Positions 45,424-59,864 of a stretch of DNA of 64,000 nucleotides are shown piece after piece; the stretch's first letter is position 1, and each line of letters begins with the position of its first letter. The translations under genes were made by a program, and so were the position numbers. Source of the DNA: Hypericum androsaemum (lineage: Eukaryota; Streptophyta; Magnoliopsida; Malpighiales; Hypericaceae); the NCBI GenBank assembly GCA_963995505.1, contig OZ023187.1, positions 14,657,176 through 14,721,175 on the forward strand, written 5' to 3'. A model generated the notes under the pieces. The model had not been told where the DNA came from. It saw only the letters and a list, made by a program, of their open reading frames with translations, and ran no database searches.

Positions 45424-46352
45424 ATATCAAATAGTTATGATATAATACTATTTTAACAATAGACTTCATTTGCATGCAAAGTTAATGTTATCATCCCGAA
45501 AGATGCAAACACGTAAGATACTTAGTAGCCTATTAAGATAATTAGCAAGACTTAATTATTTTAAAATAAACTTAACATCTAACAAATCACAAGTCTTTAC
45601 AAAGGAAATTACTCCTTAAACTTCAATAAAATATTATTGTGGTTAAATAGTTAATTTTGGTAAATTCGCACGTACAAGAAATTATAGTTGTGAGTAGATT
45701 CCAAATTTAAAGCAAATACGTTATCATAAATCAAAAGGGTCCAATAACAATACAATAATTAAATCTTATAGACTGAATGACATAAATATTTAACATTCTC
45801 TCAAAATAAATCAAATGTATAATATTGCAACATATATTGAGAAATCTCCAAAGAATTTGCAATAATTATATACTCTTAAATAAGTTTCAATTTAACTTTG
45901 ATATCATTATTTTAGGTATAACCAAAACTCTATGGTGACAAATTATCTCATATTACAGGATTTTGGACGGTAACCAACGACTCTCTTTCATCAACTACGA
46001 TTTTTCTATTCTACATTATATTTGTATATATCTCACTAATTATAAAATACTTTGTTTATGCAGGGAAATGGTTACAAAAATAGTTGCTACAATACATTAT
46101 GTCCAAGATTTGTGTAAATTGACCAAAAAATATATTTAGGCCAACATTTTAAAAAACAATTTGGTACTGGTCCGAAAAAACAATCTGAAATCAAACCCGT
46201 AATAGCTCAGGTAAATTACATGGAAGAGTAATTTATATATTTAATTAATATAGAAAATATTTTTTCTCTATCATCAGTATTATGCACTCTTACCATATGT
46301 TTGAACATAAAAAGATTTAAATCTCATTTCATTTTTATATGAGTTCTATGAG

Positions 46353-46561
46353 CAGGGGCGGAGCCAGAAATTTTTTCGTGTGGGGACAATATAAAGAATG
46401 CCTAAATTTTTTTAAGATTTGATTTCAATTTTTAGGTTGATTAATTTTTTAGTGGGGTCAATTTCTAATTTTAGTGGGGACATATATTAAAAAATATACC
46501 TAGTTATTAAAAAAACAAAAAATTAATTGCCCCCACAAAAATGTACGTGGCTCCGCCCCTG
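46353..46561. mobile_element. hAT MITE (copy 2)
   Basis: Same element and TCTATGAG duplication (46345-46352, 46562-46569) as copy 1. Confidence 0.97.
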
Positions 46562-47410
46562 TCTATGAGGCATTTACTCGAATTTTTGTTAATAGTTGAA
46601 TTTAAAAGATAATATAATGATTTAGAATTAGACTAGAGCAAATTAAGTTTATTTGTTTACCTTCGTTTTAATTGTTTTATAACTATTATTTTTATTAATA
46701 CTAACACCATAATACAACAAATTATAACTTTTATTTGTTTTCATTTGATAGTGATATTTGATGATTTATGAATACTGAATATACTAAAATCTCATAATAT
46801 GTTAGTTACTTCTTAAACAATAGTTGATTATTTTGTGATAAATATGTTATAAATTATTTATGGTTCTTAAGAGCTCTTTTTCTTCTTTTTTTTTCTTTCA
46901 TTGAGAGCATGGATCAGCTATTAGACAAAATAGAAAGAATGTGCATAAGATGAAAGTATGTGAAATATATATCTTATTCTGTTTCCTAATTTTCTGTTAA
47001 TTCTTGCAGGATCAAGTATTGGGTAATTGGTGGTTGATGATTAATAATGTAAATATTGACTATTGGCCGAAAAAAATATTTACCCATTTGAATAAAGAAG
47101 CCATTGTCATTGCATTTGATAGAGTAACTTATGCACCTATAGGACAATCTAGCCTGCCCATGGAGAGAGGAATATTTGCTACTTGTGATAGTATAAGTTC
47201 ATCAATTTTTCACATATTCTAATCGTTGATCCGACTGGTAATGTGGTTGATTTTGACAATTCAAAGTCAACAACGGTTGTTGACAAAAAAATATGCTATA
47301 GCTTAATTAATTGGAGACACCATCGAATATTAGGAGAGACATTTTCTTATGGTGGTCCAGGTGGAGAAAAGTGTGGTAACTAGATAACATTTTTTTCATT
47401 GACAACATAT

Positions 47411-47614
47411 GAAAATGATTTAATCAATATCAATAAAAAGTTGTGCCTACCTTCAGAGGCATGGCATTACAAGATCTAGTCTTTGGAACTTACCACTTCA
47501 TGTTTCGTTGACGAGATATGTAAATGATCTAACAAATATCAATAAAAAAGTTGTGCCCATCTTCGGAGGCATGGAATTTACAAGATCTAGTCAATGGAAC
47601 TTACCACTTCATGT
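47411..47614. repeat. Local tandem duplication after neprosin (copy 2)
   Basis: Identical to 22154-22357. Confidence 0.75.
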
Positions 47615-49178
47615 TAACATGAAGCTCTTAAAATCATGTCGTTGCAATTTTTTCTTTTTATACACTAGCTATTTATATACGAGTATGGACATTAAGATTT
47701 GGTGGGTGCATGGTTATAAAGTCATCTTCTTAATGTCATTCACAAATTTTCGGGCATTAAATGTACATGCAACAAGGAGAAAAATATAGGAGTAAAAGTA
47801 ACTTAAAAGCATAAATAGTAAATCTTTTTTTGATATTACGACAAATAAACGATAATTCATTTTATTTGAGGTCGCCAAAAATCTTGGCTAATAGAGAAAA
47901 GATAGAGATTCGAATATGCTCACCCACATTTCCTTTTACACATCTAACTCCGCAAAATTATTCTCAATAATTCATGTAGAAAGACATATGAAGACGACGT
48001 CAAATTTATTCTGATGTTAACGTCAAAACTCTTCCCTATACCAAGTTAAAAATAACCTGATTCATCATGCAGTCTGGCCCAAAAACGTAAAGCGTTAAAC
48101 CCACCAAACAATGGCCAAGACAACCCAAACACTCGCCGACAGTGCTACCATTGAATTATGATATGATTATAATAGGTTCTACAATCGAATCCTATGATCT
48201 AAATCATATCCTTACTCTTTGAAGAAGTGGAGATTTTATTAAGTATATATGAACGAGTGGAGAGTTCTCACGTAGAGTAAGTATGAGGTTGCAGTCGCAG
48301 TCCTTGTCAAAAACTCATCATAGTAAAATTTAGAAGAAAAAATCTACGATAGAGAGTACCTTGCAATGATGCCGGAAAAAATGCAAACACTCCAGAGTCC
48401 TAGCATTAGATACAAATTGAAACCCCCTCATTCAAAAGATACATAATGCAATTGATCCCGAAGGACAGTTGTGAGATAAATTCGTCTAGCCCTAACAAAA
48501 TAATACCTATTGCATTCTAATGGAAACCTCCCTGTTGGATCTGGAGTTAGGCCATCCTTTTGGTTAGCTCACTAATCTAGGACAATCGATTGGGAGATTT
48601 GGTGTTAATCGACTTAAACTATACGTAATCAAATAAACTAAACTAACAATGTGGTCTAGCCAAAAATAGAGAATAGTGGGCAAGGTATCCTATTGGTGCA
48701 ACCTTCTTAACTAAGTTTCTTTTGGGTTATTTGAGCTTGTGATGGTCCGGTGTCACATATGCAATGGGTGATCATGTTACTGAGTAACCCATCAACTTTG
48801 AGATGTATATATGTTTGGCGACCGACTTTCTATGTGCTCTTACAACTAGTTGTCAACCCTAACGCTCGAACACTAGCCTTCAACACAAAACGCTACCTTA
48901 ACTAAATAATACAACCCAAATGGACAACTAACTTAGAAGCCAAAGGGCTTGTAGCCCAACGGTAGAAGACGTTATAAATAATTAGGAGGTCTAAGGTTCA
49001 AACCCTAGCAATATCATGGTGTAAAAATTTACCTTTCAAAAAAAGAAAATTCCCTTCTAGTGCTTTGCATTCCATGCATCTGATCCACTTAAGAGGAAGC
49101 CAATTTTTTCCATCACAAACATTAGGAATTGTCAATTGACCATATCATATGTTAACTATTCCTTTTCTTTTTGTAGTT

Positions 49179-49547
49179 TTATAGCTTGTGAAACAATTCA
49201 TGTGCCATTAATATATTTGCAAGTACCTTAGAATATATTTTATAAGCAAAATTGCATAGACTTATTAGCTTAAACTGAGAAATTTGTTCAAGGCATGTTA
49301 GTTTAGGAATTAATACAATGGAAGTCTTATTTAGTTCTGCAAGAACAGATTTAGTGCAGTAAAGTTCCTCGCTAGTCCTAATTAGATCACTCTCAATAAT
49401 TCCCCAATATATATGGAAGAAGACACCTGAGTAGCCATCCGACCTCGGTGACTTGGTTTCTCTCATTTGAAATGCAGTCTCCTTGATCTCCTTGTTTGTC
49501 ATTGGTCTTATGATGTCTTCTTGCAACTCTCAGTCCGGATCTGAGGT
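49179..49547 (-). pseudogene. LINE RT fragment (copy 2)
   Basis: Identical to 23922-24290. Confidence 0.85.
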
Positions 49548-50596
49548 GTTGCAACCTTTAGCCCCTCTTCTTGACCCAAAAAAAAAAAACCTGTCCAGGC
49601 CGTGGGGAGTTAAAAAGTATAAACCATAAAATATAAATAAAAATTAGTACAAGTAGTAAGAAAAATTAGACTGAAATTGGTTAGAGCTTGGAGGTCTCCA
49701 TTTTCTATTTTCCTGCTGCACAAGGAACTAACAGCGACCTCAAGAAAATCACACACACCTTCTCAGAAGGGAAAAACAGAAGAAAAGAAAACCACATACA
49801 GAAGATCTATTAACAAAAGTGAATTTTCAAGTCCAGGAGATCTATTTTCCTCCTCCTCGCCCTCTTCGTACTCGCCGAACGGTCCTTTCTCCACGAAATC
49901 CATTGAACTACGACGAGGTCAAGGAGTATACACACTCGCGAACTTCGGGCGTTTCCACTACCACTACAAAAGAGAATTCGCGGGCAGCTCTTCCTTTATG
50001 GCTATATTTGTTTGTCGATTTTATTTTCCATTGCTATTGAGAATCCCACGTTGTTTGGTGCAAGAATGATGGGCAAGTTTGTCCGATAATGTAGTCCATT
50101 GATCGTATATTTTTTTCTGGTATTCGAACACTCACTAAGTAACTAACATTAATACAATACAGAGATTTTAAATTTGAGACCTTTTAGTTAAAGCAAAACA
50201 ACTATTTTATTCCCCTTTAAAAAATAACTTTTTTCACGAGTTAATCTATCTTACAAGAATAAACCGAGAGAATAGAAATTTGAAAAAAAATTATAGGTAT
50301 ATTAATACATCAGGCCAATTGGATTGTACAATTAAGAAATTGAAATTCTTCCAGTAATGGTTTTATACAAGTCAAATCTGGGTAACTCAGAATTTGACCA
50401 CATAATCAAGCCAAAGGTACAATAGCATATCCAACAAGATATATATAATTACGAGCTGATGATCCTAAACAGTAACTCTCCAAAAAGAAAATTAAGTTAT
50501 TTGCTATAGGAACAACTTTCATTGGTATATCTGCATGCAGTATTACTCCTTCAAATTACGTATTTATAAGATGGAGCTTATAAACTTGTTGAAAGC

Positions 50597-51031
50597 TTAG
50601 GCGATCCGAACCACTATTTCCTCCTCCTCTGAGAAAATGGCATCAACTACCTCACTCAGAAACGAGAGAAGACGTCTCAAGAGGGTACCACAGAAGCTTG
50701 GAGGCGATGGAGGAAGCAGCAGAGCAGTGAGGTAGACCATCCAGAATAACTTAACCCGCAAGTAAACAGCAGACAAGAGACAAATGAGCCAGCAGGGGAG
50801 GGAGAAGAAGCCGCCGCCCCGCGCTTGCGGGTGGAACTTACGAGTAAGCAGGAACAAACTCGAGCTACATGCGAGTGTAAGGTTTGTCATCAACACGAGG
50901 GGAATGGCGTTCCCGGTGCAAGGGATACAGATGATCGAGGTAGTACTGGGTAGTGGTGTTGTGGTCAGGATTTGTAGGTACATGTTCATCGTTGGAAGAA
51001 AGACGAAGCTGTAATGGGTAATGGAAACCAT
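50597..51031 (-). CDS. Small hydrophobic protein, version A (copy 2)
   Basis: Identical in all 144 residues to 25340-25774. TATA box at 51104-51111. Confidence 0.5.
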   Translation of the reverse strand: MVSITHYSFVFLPTMNMYLQILTTTPLPSTTSIICIPCTGNAIPLVLMTNLTLACSSSLFLLTRKFHPQARGGGFFSLPCWLICLLSAVYLRVKLFWMVYLTALLLPPSPPSFCGTLLRRLLSFLSEVVDAIFSEEEEIVVRIA

Positions 51032-51597
51032 CGTTGTGGAGTTAGACTAGCTTGATATTTGGAAGGAAAACAAATTGAGGGTTAGAACTTGCTCGGAATA
51101 TTGTATTTATAGGAGGGCACCCAATGGCCAGTAAGCTTCCTGGAAATATCCAATGTATTTCCTATTTAAAAAAAAGCGAAGCAGAAATGGGAAGCTTGTT
51201 CTTGGGTGCCACCCCTGGCGTCTTATCAAAAATTATCTTCTGCTTATGTTTTATAAGACTAGAGCTAGCAGCGACCTGGTCCAATTCGGATCACGGATAA
51301 ATAATTAATTTCTCTCATTTACGTACAGTACGATCCAATTAAATAATTTTCCTACTCTATCAGTAACCTTGTCTAACACAGGTCATCAAATAAATAATTA
51401 ATTTTTCTCCCATCTACTTACATATATTATCTATACGAATTTTTATAAAGAATTAAAAAATTAAACTCTATACGAATCGAAAATATTAGGCTCAATTTAT
51501 AGAGAATAAAAAATATTATATTTTATTGAATAACATTACGCTATATATCACTAGATTAGATACGAAAAAAAGCAAAAATAATAATATAATATTCCTC

Positions 51598-51695
51598 GCC
51601 ACCGACTTATATGTGCTCTCGCAAGTAGTTGTCAACCCTAGCGCTCAAACACTAGCCGTCAACACAAATTGCTACCTTAACTAAATAATACAACC
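51598..51695. repeat. Third fragment of internal duplication (copy 2)
   Basis: Identical to 26341-26438. The degenerate short repeat follows at 51817-51997. Confidence 0.7.
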
Positions 51696-52321
51696 GTTTT
51701 CTCTGGAAAAAAAACTAAATAATACAACCCAACAATGGGTTTTTTTATCAAGTGCTACAGTACCAATTTATTACCAAAATGGTATTATTATTAAAAATAT
51801 TTCGAAAATGGTATCCCTTTTCAAGATTGAAAAAAATTTCGACCTGGGGACCCTAGATCGAAAAAAAATTTCGACTTGGGACCAAAATCAAAAAAAAATT
51901 TTTGACTTTCATTATCGAAAGAATCTTTTTGACCTGGGACCAAAATCGAAATTTTTTTTGACCTGACACCAAAATAAAAAAAATTCAACCTGAGTCACTT
52001 TTTGCACACTCTCTCTCCTCCCTCCCCCTCTCTCTTCGGATTTGGATTCAGCGGGGACTACATAAAAGTCGTCCCCATGATATGGACTAAATTTAGACCA
52101 TTAGATTTGATCAAATTCTCTTTTTACAGATCTGATGGTCAGAATCTGTTGAGGGTATGTTCGAGTTTTTATCCAAACATACTCATTAGGGTTCCACTAT
52201 ATAATTCCCCCCACGTTCCGTCCCCGCCGCTCATAACACATTCTAAGGATTCAAATATAAGAAAGAACAAGTAGAATCGAAAGTTTCTGGAGAGCCAAGT
52301 ATTTTTCTTAATTTCTTGTCC

Positions 52322-52465
52322 ATGGCATCTATGGCACCTTTAGCATCTCAACTGCCTCCTCCATGCGAGACCCAATCTCGACCGGTTTACAACTACCCTC
52401 GAGAACTATGGAGAGATCGCATCGCTTCCATCCATTTAATCAAGATGTTAGCTTCACTGCTTTAA
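52322..52465 (+). pseudogene. Terpene-synthase-like gene start (copy 2)
   Basis: Identical to 27065-27208. TATA-like box at 52197-52204. Confidence 0.3.
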
Positions 52466-52985
52466 TTTCGTTAGACAGTTTTTTGTTTTTTCCAAGAATA
52501 TCGCGTTGCAAGTTGCTATAGTAATAAATTTAAAATCTAATAATCTATCGTTATTTTTTCCGGTTTACAGAATTTGGATTGGTTGCTGCTCGTGTCTGTT
52601 ACTGGTTTAAGCATTGGAGCATATGAGGAAGAAGATCGAGATGTCGACTGAGAGAATTTGCCTTGCCAAGATTAAGGAAGAACAGGCACGGAAGGAGAAT
52701 ATCCTTGGCGAGGGAGATAGTGGAGAAGGAAACGCCTTCGTCGAGCCGAGCCGAGTTGGAGAACGGGGGAGGGAACTGGCTGATGAATCCCGCCGCGTAG
52801 GAGGTGCGGTGGCGGTTGAGCCACAACCCCCCGACAAGCGTGACGCTCCTCAGGAGCTCAACCGCGGCCATTCCTTCGCTAGAAGAGAAACCGTTGGTCG
52901 TTTTACCTTCCCGAGCCGTTTGGATGGGTCGTCTCTATCTATGTCCTTTGGTTCACTTATAATGAGATACCAATATTGGAGAAGA

Positions 52986-53305
52986 TGAAAACCAATATCA
53001 CGGTGGAATGAAACCAATATCATAGTAGAATAAAACCAATATCCGAGAAGATAGAAACCAATATCATAGTAGAATGAAACCAATAGCATAAAAGATGGAA
53101 ACCAATATCATAGTAGAATGAAACCAATAGCATAAAAGATGGAAACCAATATCATAGTAGAATGAAACCAACATCATAGTAGAATGAAACCAATAACATA
53201 GAAGATGGAAACCAATATCATAGTAGAATGAAACTAATATCATAGTAGAATGAAACCAATAGCATAGAAGATGGAAACCAATATCCGAGAAAATGGAAAC
53301 CAATA
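52986..53305. repeat. 22-bp minisatellite (copy 2)
   Basis: Same copy number and variants as 27729-28048. Tandem arrays usually mutate fast, so identity here argues for a very recent duplication or an artefact. Confidence 0.93.
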
Positions 53306-53722
53306 TTTTCATACTTGTATTTCCATAAATTATATTATTTTGCTGATATTTTTTTTAATTATTTTAATTATTGTATTTTCAATATTGCCCCTATCCCCTT
53401 CAGTGGAGATTATCCATGTCCCCACTGAATTTGAACCCTTCTCTCTTCCCCCTTTTTTACTACCCTTACGCGCCTCGGTCTCCTCACATCCCCCCTCTCT
53501 CTCTTCTAGTTTATTATTTTCCCCCTTTTCTCTCTCTCTTCTAGTTTATTATTTTTTGTGTATTTATTAAAAAGTCAATTTTATTTATCTTGTCTCTCTT
53601 AAATTCGACAATTTAAATCAATTCTTAATTTATTTTTAAAAATATTACATGTTTATTTATTCATGAAATTTATTTAAATAATGTTACCATATTTTAAAAT
53701 TTTATCTACATCGAATCTAAAC

Positions 53723-56078
53723 TGAAATCCCCTCATTCAAAAGATACATTATGCAATTGATCCCGAAGGATAATTGTGATATAAATTCGTCTAGCCCTAA
53801 TAAATTAAAACCTATTGCATTCTAGTAGAAACCTCCCTGTTGGATAGAGATAAGAGACTAATTTATATCAAACCTCCCTGGAAGAGGGACATTGCTGATC
53901 GATCAAGTTTTTCAAAATAAAGCCATCCATCTTCCTCCCATGTACCACAGTTGATTAGCAGCTGGTACTGTTGGGTTGAGAGACTGTATAACCTCAGAAA
54001 TTTCTCTTTTTAAAATTGATCCGCTATCCAAACATCATGCCAGAAGCCGACGAGAGTGAAAAAGTGCAATAAAGAGGAGTAGAGTGTAAAGGAACTAGTG
54101 TTAGGCCATCCTTTTGGTTAGCTCACTAATGTAGGAGAATCGTTTGACTTAAAACTATACATAAACAAATAAACTAAACTAACAATGTGGTATAGCCAAA
54201 AATAGAGAATAGTGGGCAAGGTATCTTGTTGGTGCAACCTTCTTAACTAGGTTTCTTTTGGGTTATTTGAGCTCGTGTTGGTCCAGGTGTCTCATATGCA
54301 ATGGGTGATCATGTCACTGAGTAACCCATCAACTTTGGTATGTATATGTGTTTGGCCATCGACTTTCTATGTGCTCTTGCAACTAGTTGCCAACCCTAGC
54401 GCTCAAACACTAGCCGTCAACACAAACTGCTACCTTGACTAAATAATACAACCCAATGGAGAACCTGTCCAGGCCATGGGGAGTTAAAAAGTAAAAATCA
54501 ATATTAATAAAAATTAGTACAGGTAGAAACAAAAATTAGACTGAAATTGGTTAGAGCTTGGAGGTCTCCATTTTCTATTTTCCTGCTGCACAAAGAACTA
54601 ACAGCGACCTCAAGAAAATCACACACACCTTCTCAGAAGGGGGAAAAAAAAGAAAAGAAAAGAAAACCACACACAGGAGATCTATTAACAAAAGTGAAAT
54701 TTCAAGTTCAGGAGATCTATTTTCCTCCTCCTCACCCTCTTCGTACTCGCCGAACAGTTCTTTCTCCACGAAATTCATTGAACTACGACGAGGTCAAGGA
54801 GTATACACACTCGCGAACTTCGGGAGTTTCCACTACCACTACGAAAGAGAATTCGCGGGCAGCACTTCTTTTATGGCTATATTCGTTTTGCGATTTTATT
54901 TTCCATTGCTATTGAGAATCCCACGTTAAGCGGTGCAAAAATGGTGGGCAAATTTTCCCCATAGTGTAGTCCACTAATCGTATATTTTTTTTGGTACTCG
55001 AACACCCAGTGAGTAACTACCATTATTGCAATCCAAATATTTTAAATTTAAAACCTTTTAGTTAAACCAAAACAACTATTTTATTGTGTTTTAAAAAAAT
55101 AAGCAAGAATAAACCGAGATAATAGAAAGCTGAAAAAACATTTATAGTATATTAATACATCAGGCCAATTGGATTGTACGATTAAGAAATTGAAATTCTT
55201 CCAGTAACGGTTTTCTACAAGTCAAATCTGTGTAACTCAGAATTTGACCACATAATCAAGCCAAAGGTACAATAGCATATCCAACAAGATATATATAAAA
55301 CCATTATATATATAAAATCGTAGCTCTCCCTTTCTTTAAAGGTTTGAACCCAAATCTCCAAAAAGAAATTCAAGTTACTTACTGTAGGAACAACTTTCAT
55401 TGGTAACTCTACCCAATTATTACTTATAAATCCCCGAGTATATCTGCATGCAGTATTACTCCTTCAAATTACTTATTTATAAGATGGAGCTTATAAACTC
55501 ACTCGTTCAAAGCTTAGGCGATCTGAACCACTATTTCCTCCTCCTCTGGGAAAATGGCATCAACAACCTCACTCAGAAACGAGAGAAGACGCCTCAAGAG
55601 GGTACCACAGAAGCTTGGAGGCGATGGAGGAAGCACCAGAGCAGTAAGGTAGACCATCCAGAATAACTTAACCCGCAAGTAAACAGCAGACAAGAGACAA
55701 ATGAGCCAGCAGGGGAGGGAGAAGAAGCCGCCGCCCCGCGCTTGCGGGTGGAACTTACGAGTAAGCAGGAACAAACTCAAGCTACATGCGAGTGTAAGGT
55801 TTGTCATCAACACGAGGAAAATGGCGTTCCCTGTGCAAGGGATACAGATGATCGAGGTAGTACTGGGTAGTGGTGTTGTGGCCAGGATTTGTAGGTACAT
55901 GTTCATCGTTGGAAGAAAGAGGAAGCTGTAATGGGTAATGGAGGCCATCGTTGTGGAGTTAGACTAGCTTGATATTTGGAAGGAAAACAAATTGAGGGTT
56001 AGAACTTGCTCGGAATGTTTTATTTATAGTGGGCACCCAATGGCCAGTAAGCTTCCTGGAAATATCCAATGTGTTTCC
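53723..56078. repeat. Internal duplication B (copy 2)
   Basis: Identical to 28466-30821, with its LINE fragment at 53847-54087. Confidence 0.88.
55514..55948 (-). CDS. Small hydrophobic protein, version B (copy 2)
   Basis: Identical in all 144 residues to 30257-30691. TATA box at 56021-56028. Confidence 0.5.
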   Translation of the reverse strand: MASITHYSFLFLPTMNMYLQILATTPLPSTTSIICIPCTGNAIFLVLMTNLTLACSLSLFLLTRKFHPQARGGGFFSLPCWLICLLSAVYLRVKLFWMVYLTALVLPPSPPSFCGTLLRRLLSFLSEVVDAIFPEEEEIVVQIA

Positions 56079-56265
56079 CAAGTGGCGCGCAGGGGAATAG
56101 GTGACATGGGGCGCGTGACTTTTTGGAGGCATGTGAATTAATTAATTAATCTGACTTTTTGTTTTTTTAGGGATGTCTTACTTTCTGATTTTATTGGGAG
56201 GTGTATTTTTTGGTTTTAATTAATAAAAATATTATTTTATTAATTATTTAATCGGACAAACAATT

Positions 56266-56725
56266 TGATATAATAAAAAATACCATTCAATATAATTGGA
56301 TATACTATTTAATATAACCGAACATACTATTGGGTGTATAATTTAATTGATCATTTAACTTTCTTATTATAAGTATTTTAAATAATCAAATATAATTGGG
56401 GCATAAATTTTGATATAATTGGGCATACAATTTGATATTATTGGGTATACCATTCGATATAATTGGATATCATTTAATCATAACACCACGAACCATTTAA
56501 TCATAATACCACGAACAATTAAATCATAACATCACGAACGATTAAATCATAAATTACGAACCATTTAATTATAACATCACTAACCATTAAACCATAATGT
56601 CACGAATCATTAAATCATAAGATAATAAACCATTTAATCATAATATTACGAACCATTTTATCATAACATCACAAACCATTAAATCATATTAGTTCACGAA
56701 CCATTTTATCGTAACATCACGAACC
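56266..56725. repeat. Two adjoining 22/23-bp minisatellites (copy 2)
   Basis: Identical to 31009-31468. Confidence 0.9.
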
Positions 56726-57082
56726 GAAAAATTGACTTAGATTCCGTAGGCTTATTGAAACTAAAGGATGATGTCACCGCTGCAAGAGTCTCTCCATCCT
56801 TTGACATTCTCTGAGAAGCATTTAACAATGACGAAGCAAGCAAACTTCTTCTGCTTAGAGTTTGTGATTTAGGAGCAGCATGTCTAACAGAATCCAAGGC
56901 TATTGCAGTGCGCCTACTTCATCACATAGGCATTCGACAGCTTCCTCGTCAATTTCCATTTCTTCGCCTCGTCGGCTTCCACCTTCAACGGCTTCACCAC
57001 TTGCCTTTTTTTCAAAAATAAAAACAAATGCGTAAATAACTAGCAACTCAACAAGAAAATCAAACCAAGCAGTCGCTGACCT

Positions 57083-57598
57083 TGGCGGAGGTCTCGAGTG
57101 TGAAGGAGACGGAAGCGTCGTCGGTGGCATTGAGGACGACGAATCTGGTGGCCAAGACGTCGTCGAGATCGATGGAAACGGCATCGGAGAAGGTGCATTG
57201 GATGAGGTGCAGGGAGGATTCGGGAGTCGGACAGGTACCACAGGCCCCCACTGGAAGAAGAGAAGCGCGGGGGATCGCTGGGAGGTGTGGGACCCACAGC
57301 GGTGCCAGAAGCCTGGTCGTCGACGGTGGTGGTGTGCGAGAGGAGAATGTTCCGGAACTCGTCCTCCAGTCTGGCCATCGCGATCTGGATGTTGCTCTTG
57401 CCGTCGCCAGAGATGGAGGAGGATGAGGAGGCCAGGCGGTGCTGGATCTCGTCAACCACCTGCAAAGTAGAGGTTGACTTCGCTCCGGTCGTCGTCGAAG
57501 ATCATCCGCTCCCTCGCCTCCTCCGATGCCGTCGAGTCCCATCGGAGGATGACTCTCTCCGCCTTCTCCAGACTTTCGCTCCTCTCCGACGGTTCCAT
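57083..57598 (-). pseudogene. Exo70 N-terminal fragment (copy 2)
   Basis: Identical to 31826-32341, including the frameshift. The unknown coding-like fragments follow at 56706-57017. Confidence 0.7.
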
Positions 57599-59864
57599 TT
57601 CTTCTTCCTACTTCTTCTATGAGCTGGAGACGTTCCCCTCGCTTATCACGAAGCAGTGGCTCACCTTCGTAACACCGTTTCCCATCTAACGATCTTTTTG
57701 CAACTTAACTTCAACTTTTAAGACTGTGTATATCTTGTAAGAAGAAGAGGAGAGAGGAAGAAGGAGAAGAAGAAGAGAGGGAGAGAGATGACGGAGACGG
57801 GGAGAGTGGTCGCCTCCAAAAACCCTAGAATTTGGGGGAGAGAGAGGTCAATAAGAGAATGTTAAAGTACTAAACTACCATGTTTAATATTGATCGTGAG
57901 ATTCATATTTTTTTCAATTTACATGATCTAATGACTCTTATTTTATCCAGATTGGTCTTGACTATTTTTTTAAATCCAGGACCCAATCCTCTCCCCTTCA
58001 CCACACACTAACTACAAGTAATTACAACATGAACTATGTTTATAATTCGAGTATATTTTTAAATGGGACCTTTCAGAAACTAACAAATTGGTCCAAATTG
58101 ATCCAAGTGATAAAGATTTAACTTGTTTTAAGAAAATTTTGGTACAAATTTTACAAATGAAAAAAATACCTTTGGGGGATGTTACACTTGAATAGTATCT
58201 AATGGTGTTCGACTTTTAATACACGTTAGAAAAAATCAATAAAAGGAAACTATATAATTAATTTGGAGACCAAATATAAATTCCCCAAACCCCAAACCCA
58301 TTCTATCTAGGGGCTAGGTTACTTTATTAGAATCCCTCACATGGGCTCATCCATTTTATAGGCAGATTCACACACCCTTTACTAAATCTTAGTCCACGTG
58401 ATTGCTTCTATATCCTTTCGTTTGCTTTTTAAGAAAATACCTTACTGTAATATTATTAATAATAATTAGTTTGGATGGTCATCATATAAAAGTATCCTAA
58501 GCTCCAAAGGGGGATGATGCAGCCAATTAGACCTAACAAGGTCCATTATCGACATTATCGACCTTATTGCGATCCGATTGGCGACCTCATTTGACAATCG
58601 AAGGGTGAAGCTAAGAGTACATAACTATTGCGTTCCCAAATTCACGAAACCGGGAACTGTCTGGTTTCTTTGTTGTGTGAGAGAAAATGGTGTTTTGATT
58701 TTATAGGATTGGCTCTAATGAAGCGATGCACAGGCGAGGAGGGGCAAGATGTAGATACCACGGAGAGGGATGGTTAATCAGCTCCATCTGGTTAATTTAC
58801 GTGGCTAGCCGCCTTGGAAGCTTCTCGCTTATCATGGTGTTTTTTTTTTGTTGCAAGGCGTTGAGGTTCTAGTTTGGTCTATTTTTTGGGTTCTAGATTA
58901 GGGAGTTTGATAGGTTTTATCTTGTAGTTTAGCTACTTTTATAAGTGTTTATCTTGCCATCTAGAGATGTAATTATTCTTGGGATTTTTTTAGAAATAAT
59001 ATAACTTTAACTATATATAAAAAATCAGATGTTTTGGTGTTTTCAATAATATTACCGATTTAAGAAACAAAAACAAGCCTATTACAATAGCCACTGATAA
59101 GTTCGCTTGTTCGAGCATGCAGAATTCTAATCGCCACTTATTTATTTCTCCGAACAATTACAAAAACAAGCCTATTACATTTTTTGTTCACATGAACGAA
59201 ATATTCAGACACTTATCTAACATTTAGCCAATTGACATGAGTGTGGGCAATTCAATACACAAAACTATTATACTGAATTTTTATAAATTCTGACTAATTT
59301 AGACTCTTTAACACTATTTAACGATAAATTAGTCACATAGCTGGTCAATGAATTTCTAATGAACGGACGCTGGTTTATACATTTTATCAATATGGTTCAA
59401 CAATGTACAGCACTATAAACTACTCGTGGTTGTAGATAGGGTTGCACCAGTAGAACAATGTCCGGCCTATTTAGGGCAAAAATACTTTTTTATTTAGAAG
59501 GCTTGAACCTTACATATTTTTAAGAAAATTTAAGTCAATTCTAATTGGTCGACTTATTTGAACCATGATTACGATCAAATGAAACTAATAAATCGTTAAT
59601 GAACCGAAGATACTTAATTATGGTCACGCCAAAACTAACACTTACAGTTTAATAATAAGTGTAAATGATGATTAAATAAAAACTTATATTTATTATAATT
59701 TTTAAAATGAAGTTATATTTATTTTAATATTTTACAAATATTGAAGTGAAATTTAGAACAAACTGTAGAAAATATACGAGACATTACATTACAAATAATT
59801 AAAAGTTTGTTCGCAGATTACAATATAATAAGCCTGTATCATAATATATATTTTCTGTACATAA

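Larger units (their letters stand above)
42974..47383 (+). pseudogene. Neprosin-domain pseudogene (copy 2)
   Basis: Blocks at 42974-43051, 43132 to about 43237, about 44162-44303, 46064-46210 and 47010-47383, with the same stop and frameshift as copy 1. Confidence 0.85.
48418..51162. repeat. Internal duplication A (copy 2)
   Basis: Identical to 23161-25905, including the SINE-like (48945-49047) and LINE (49179-49547) insert. Confidence 0.88.
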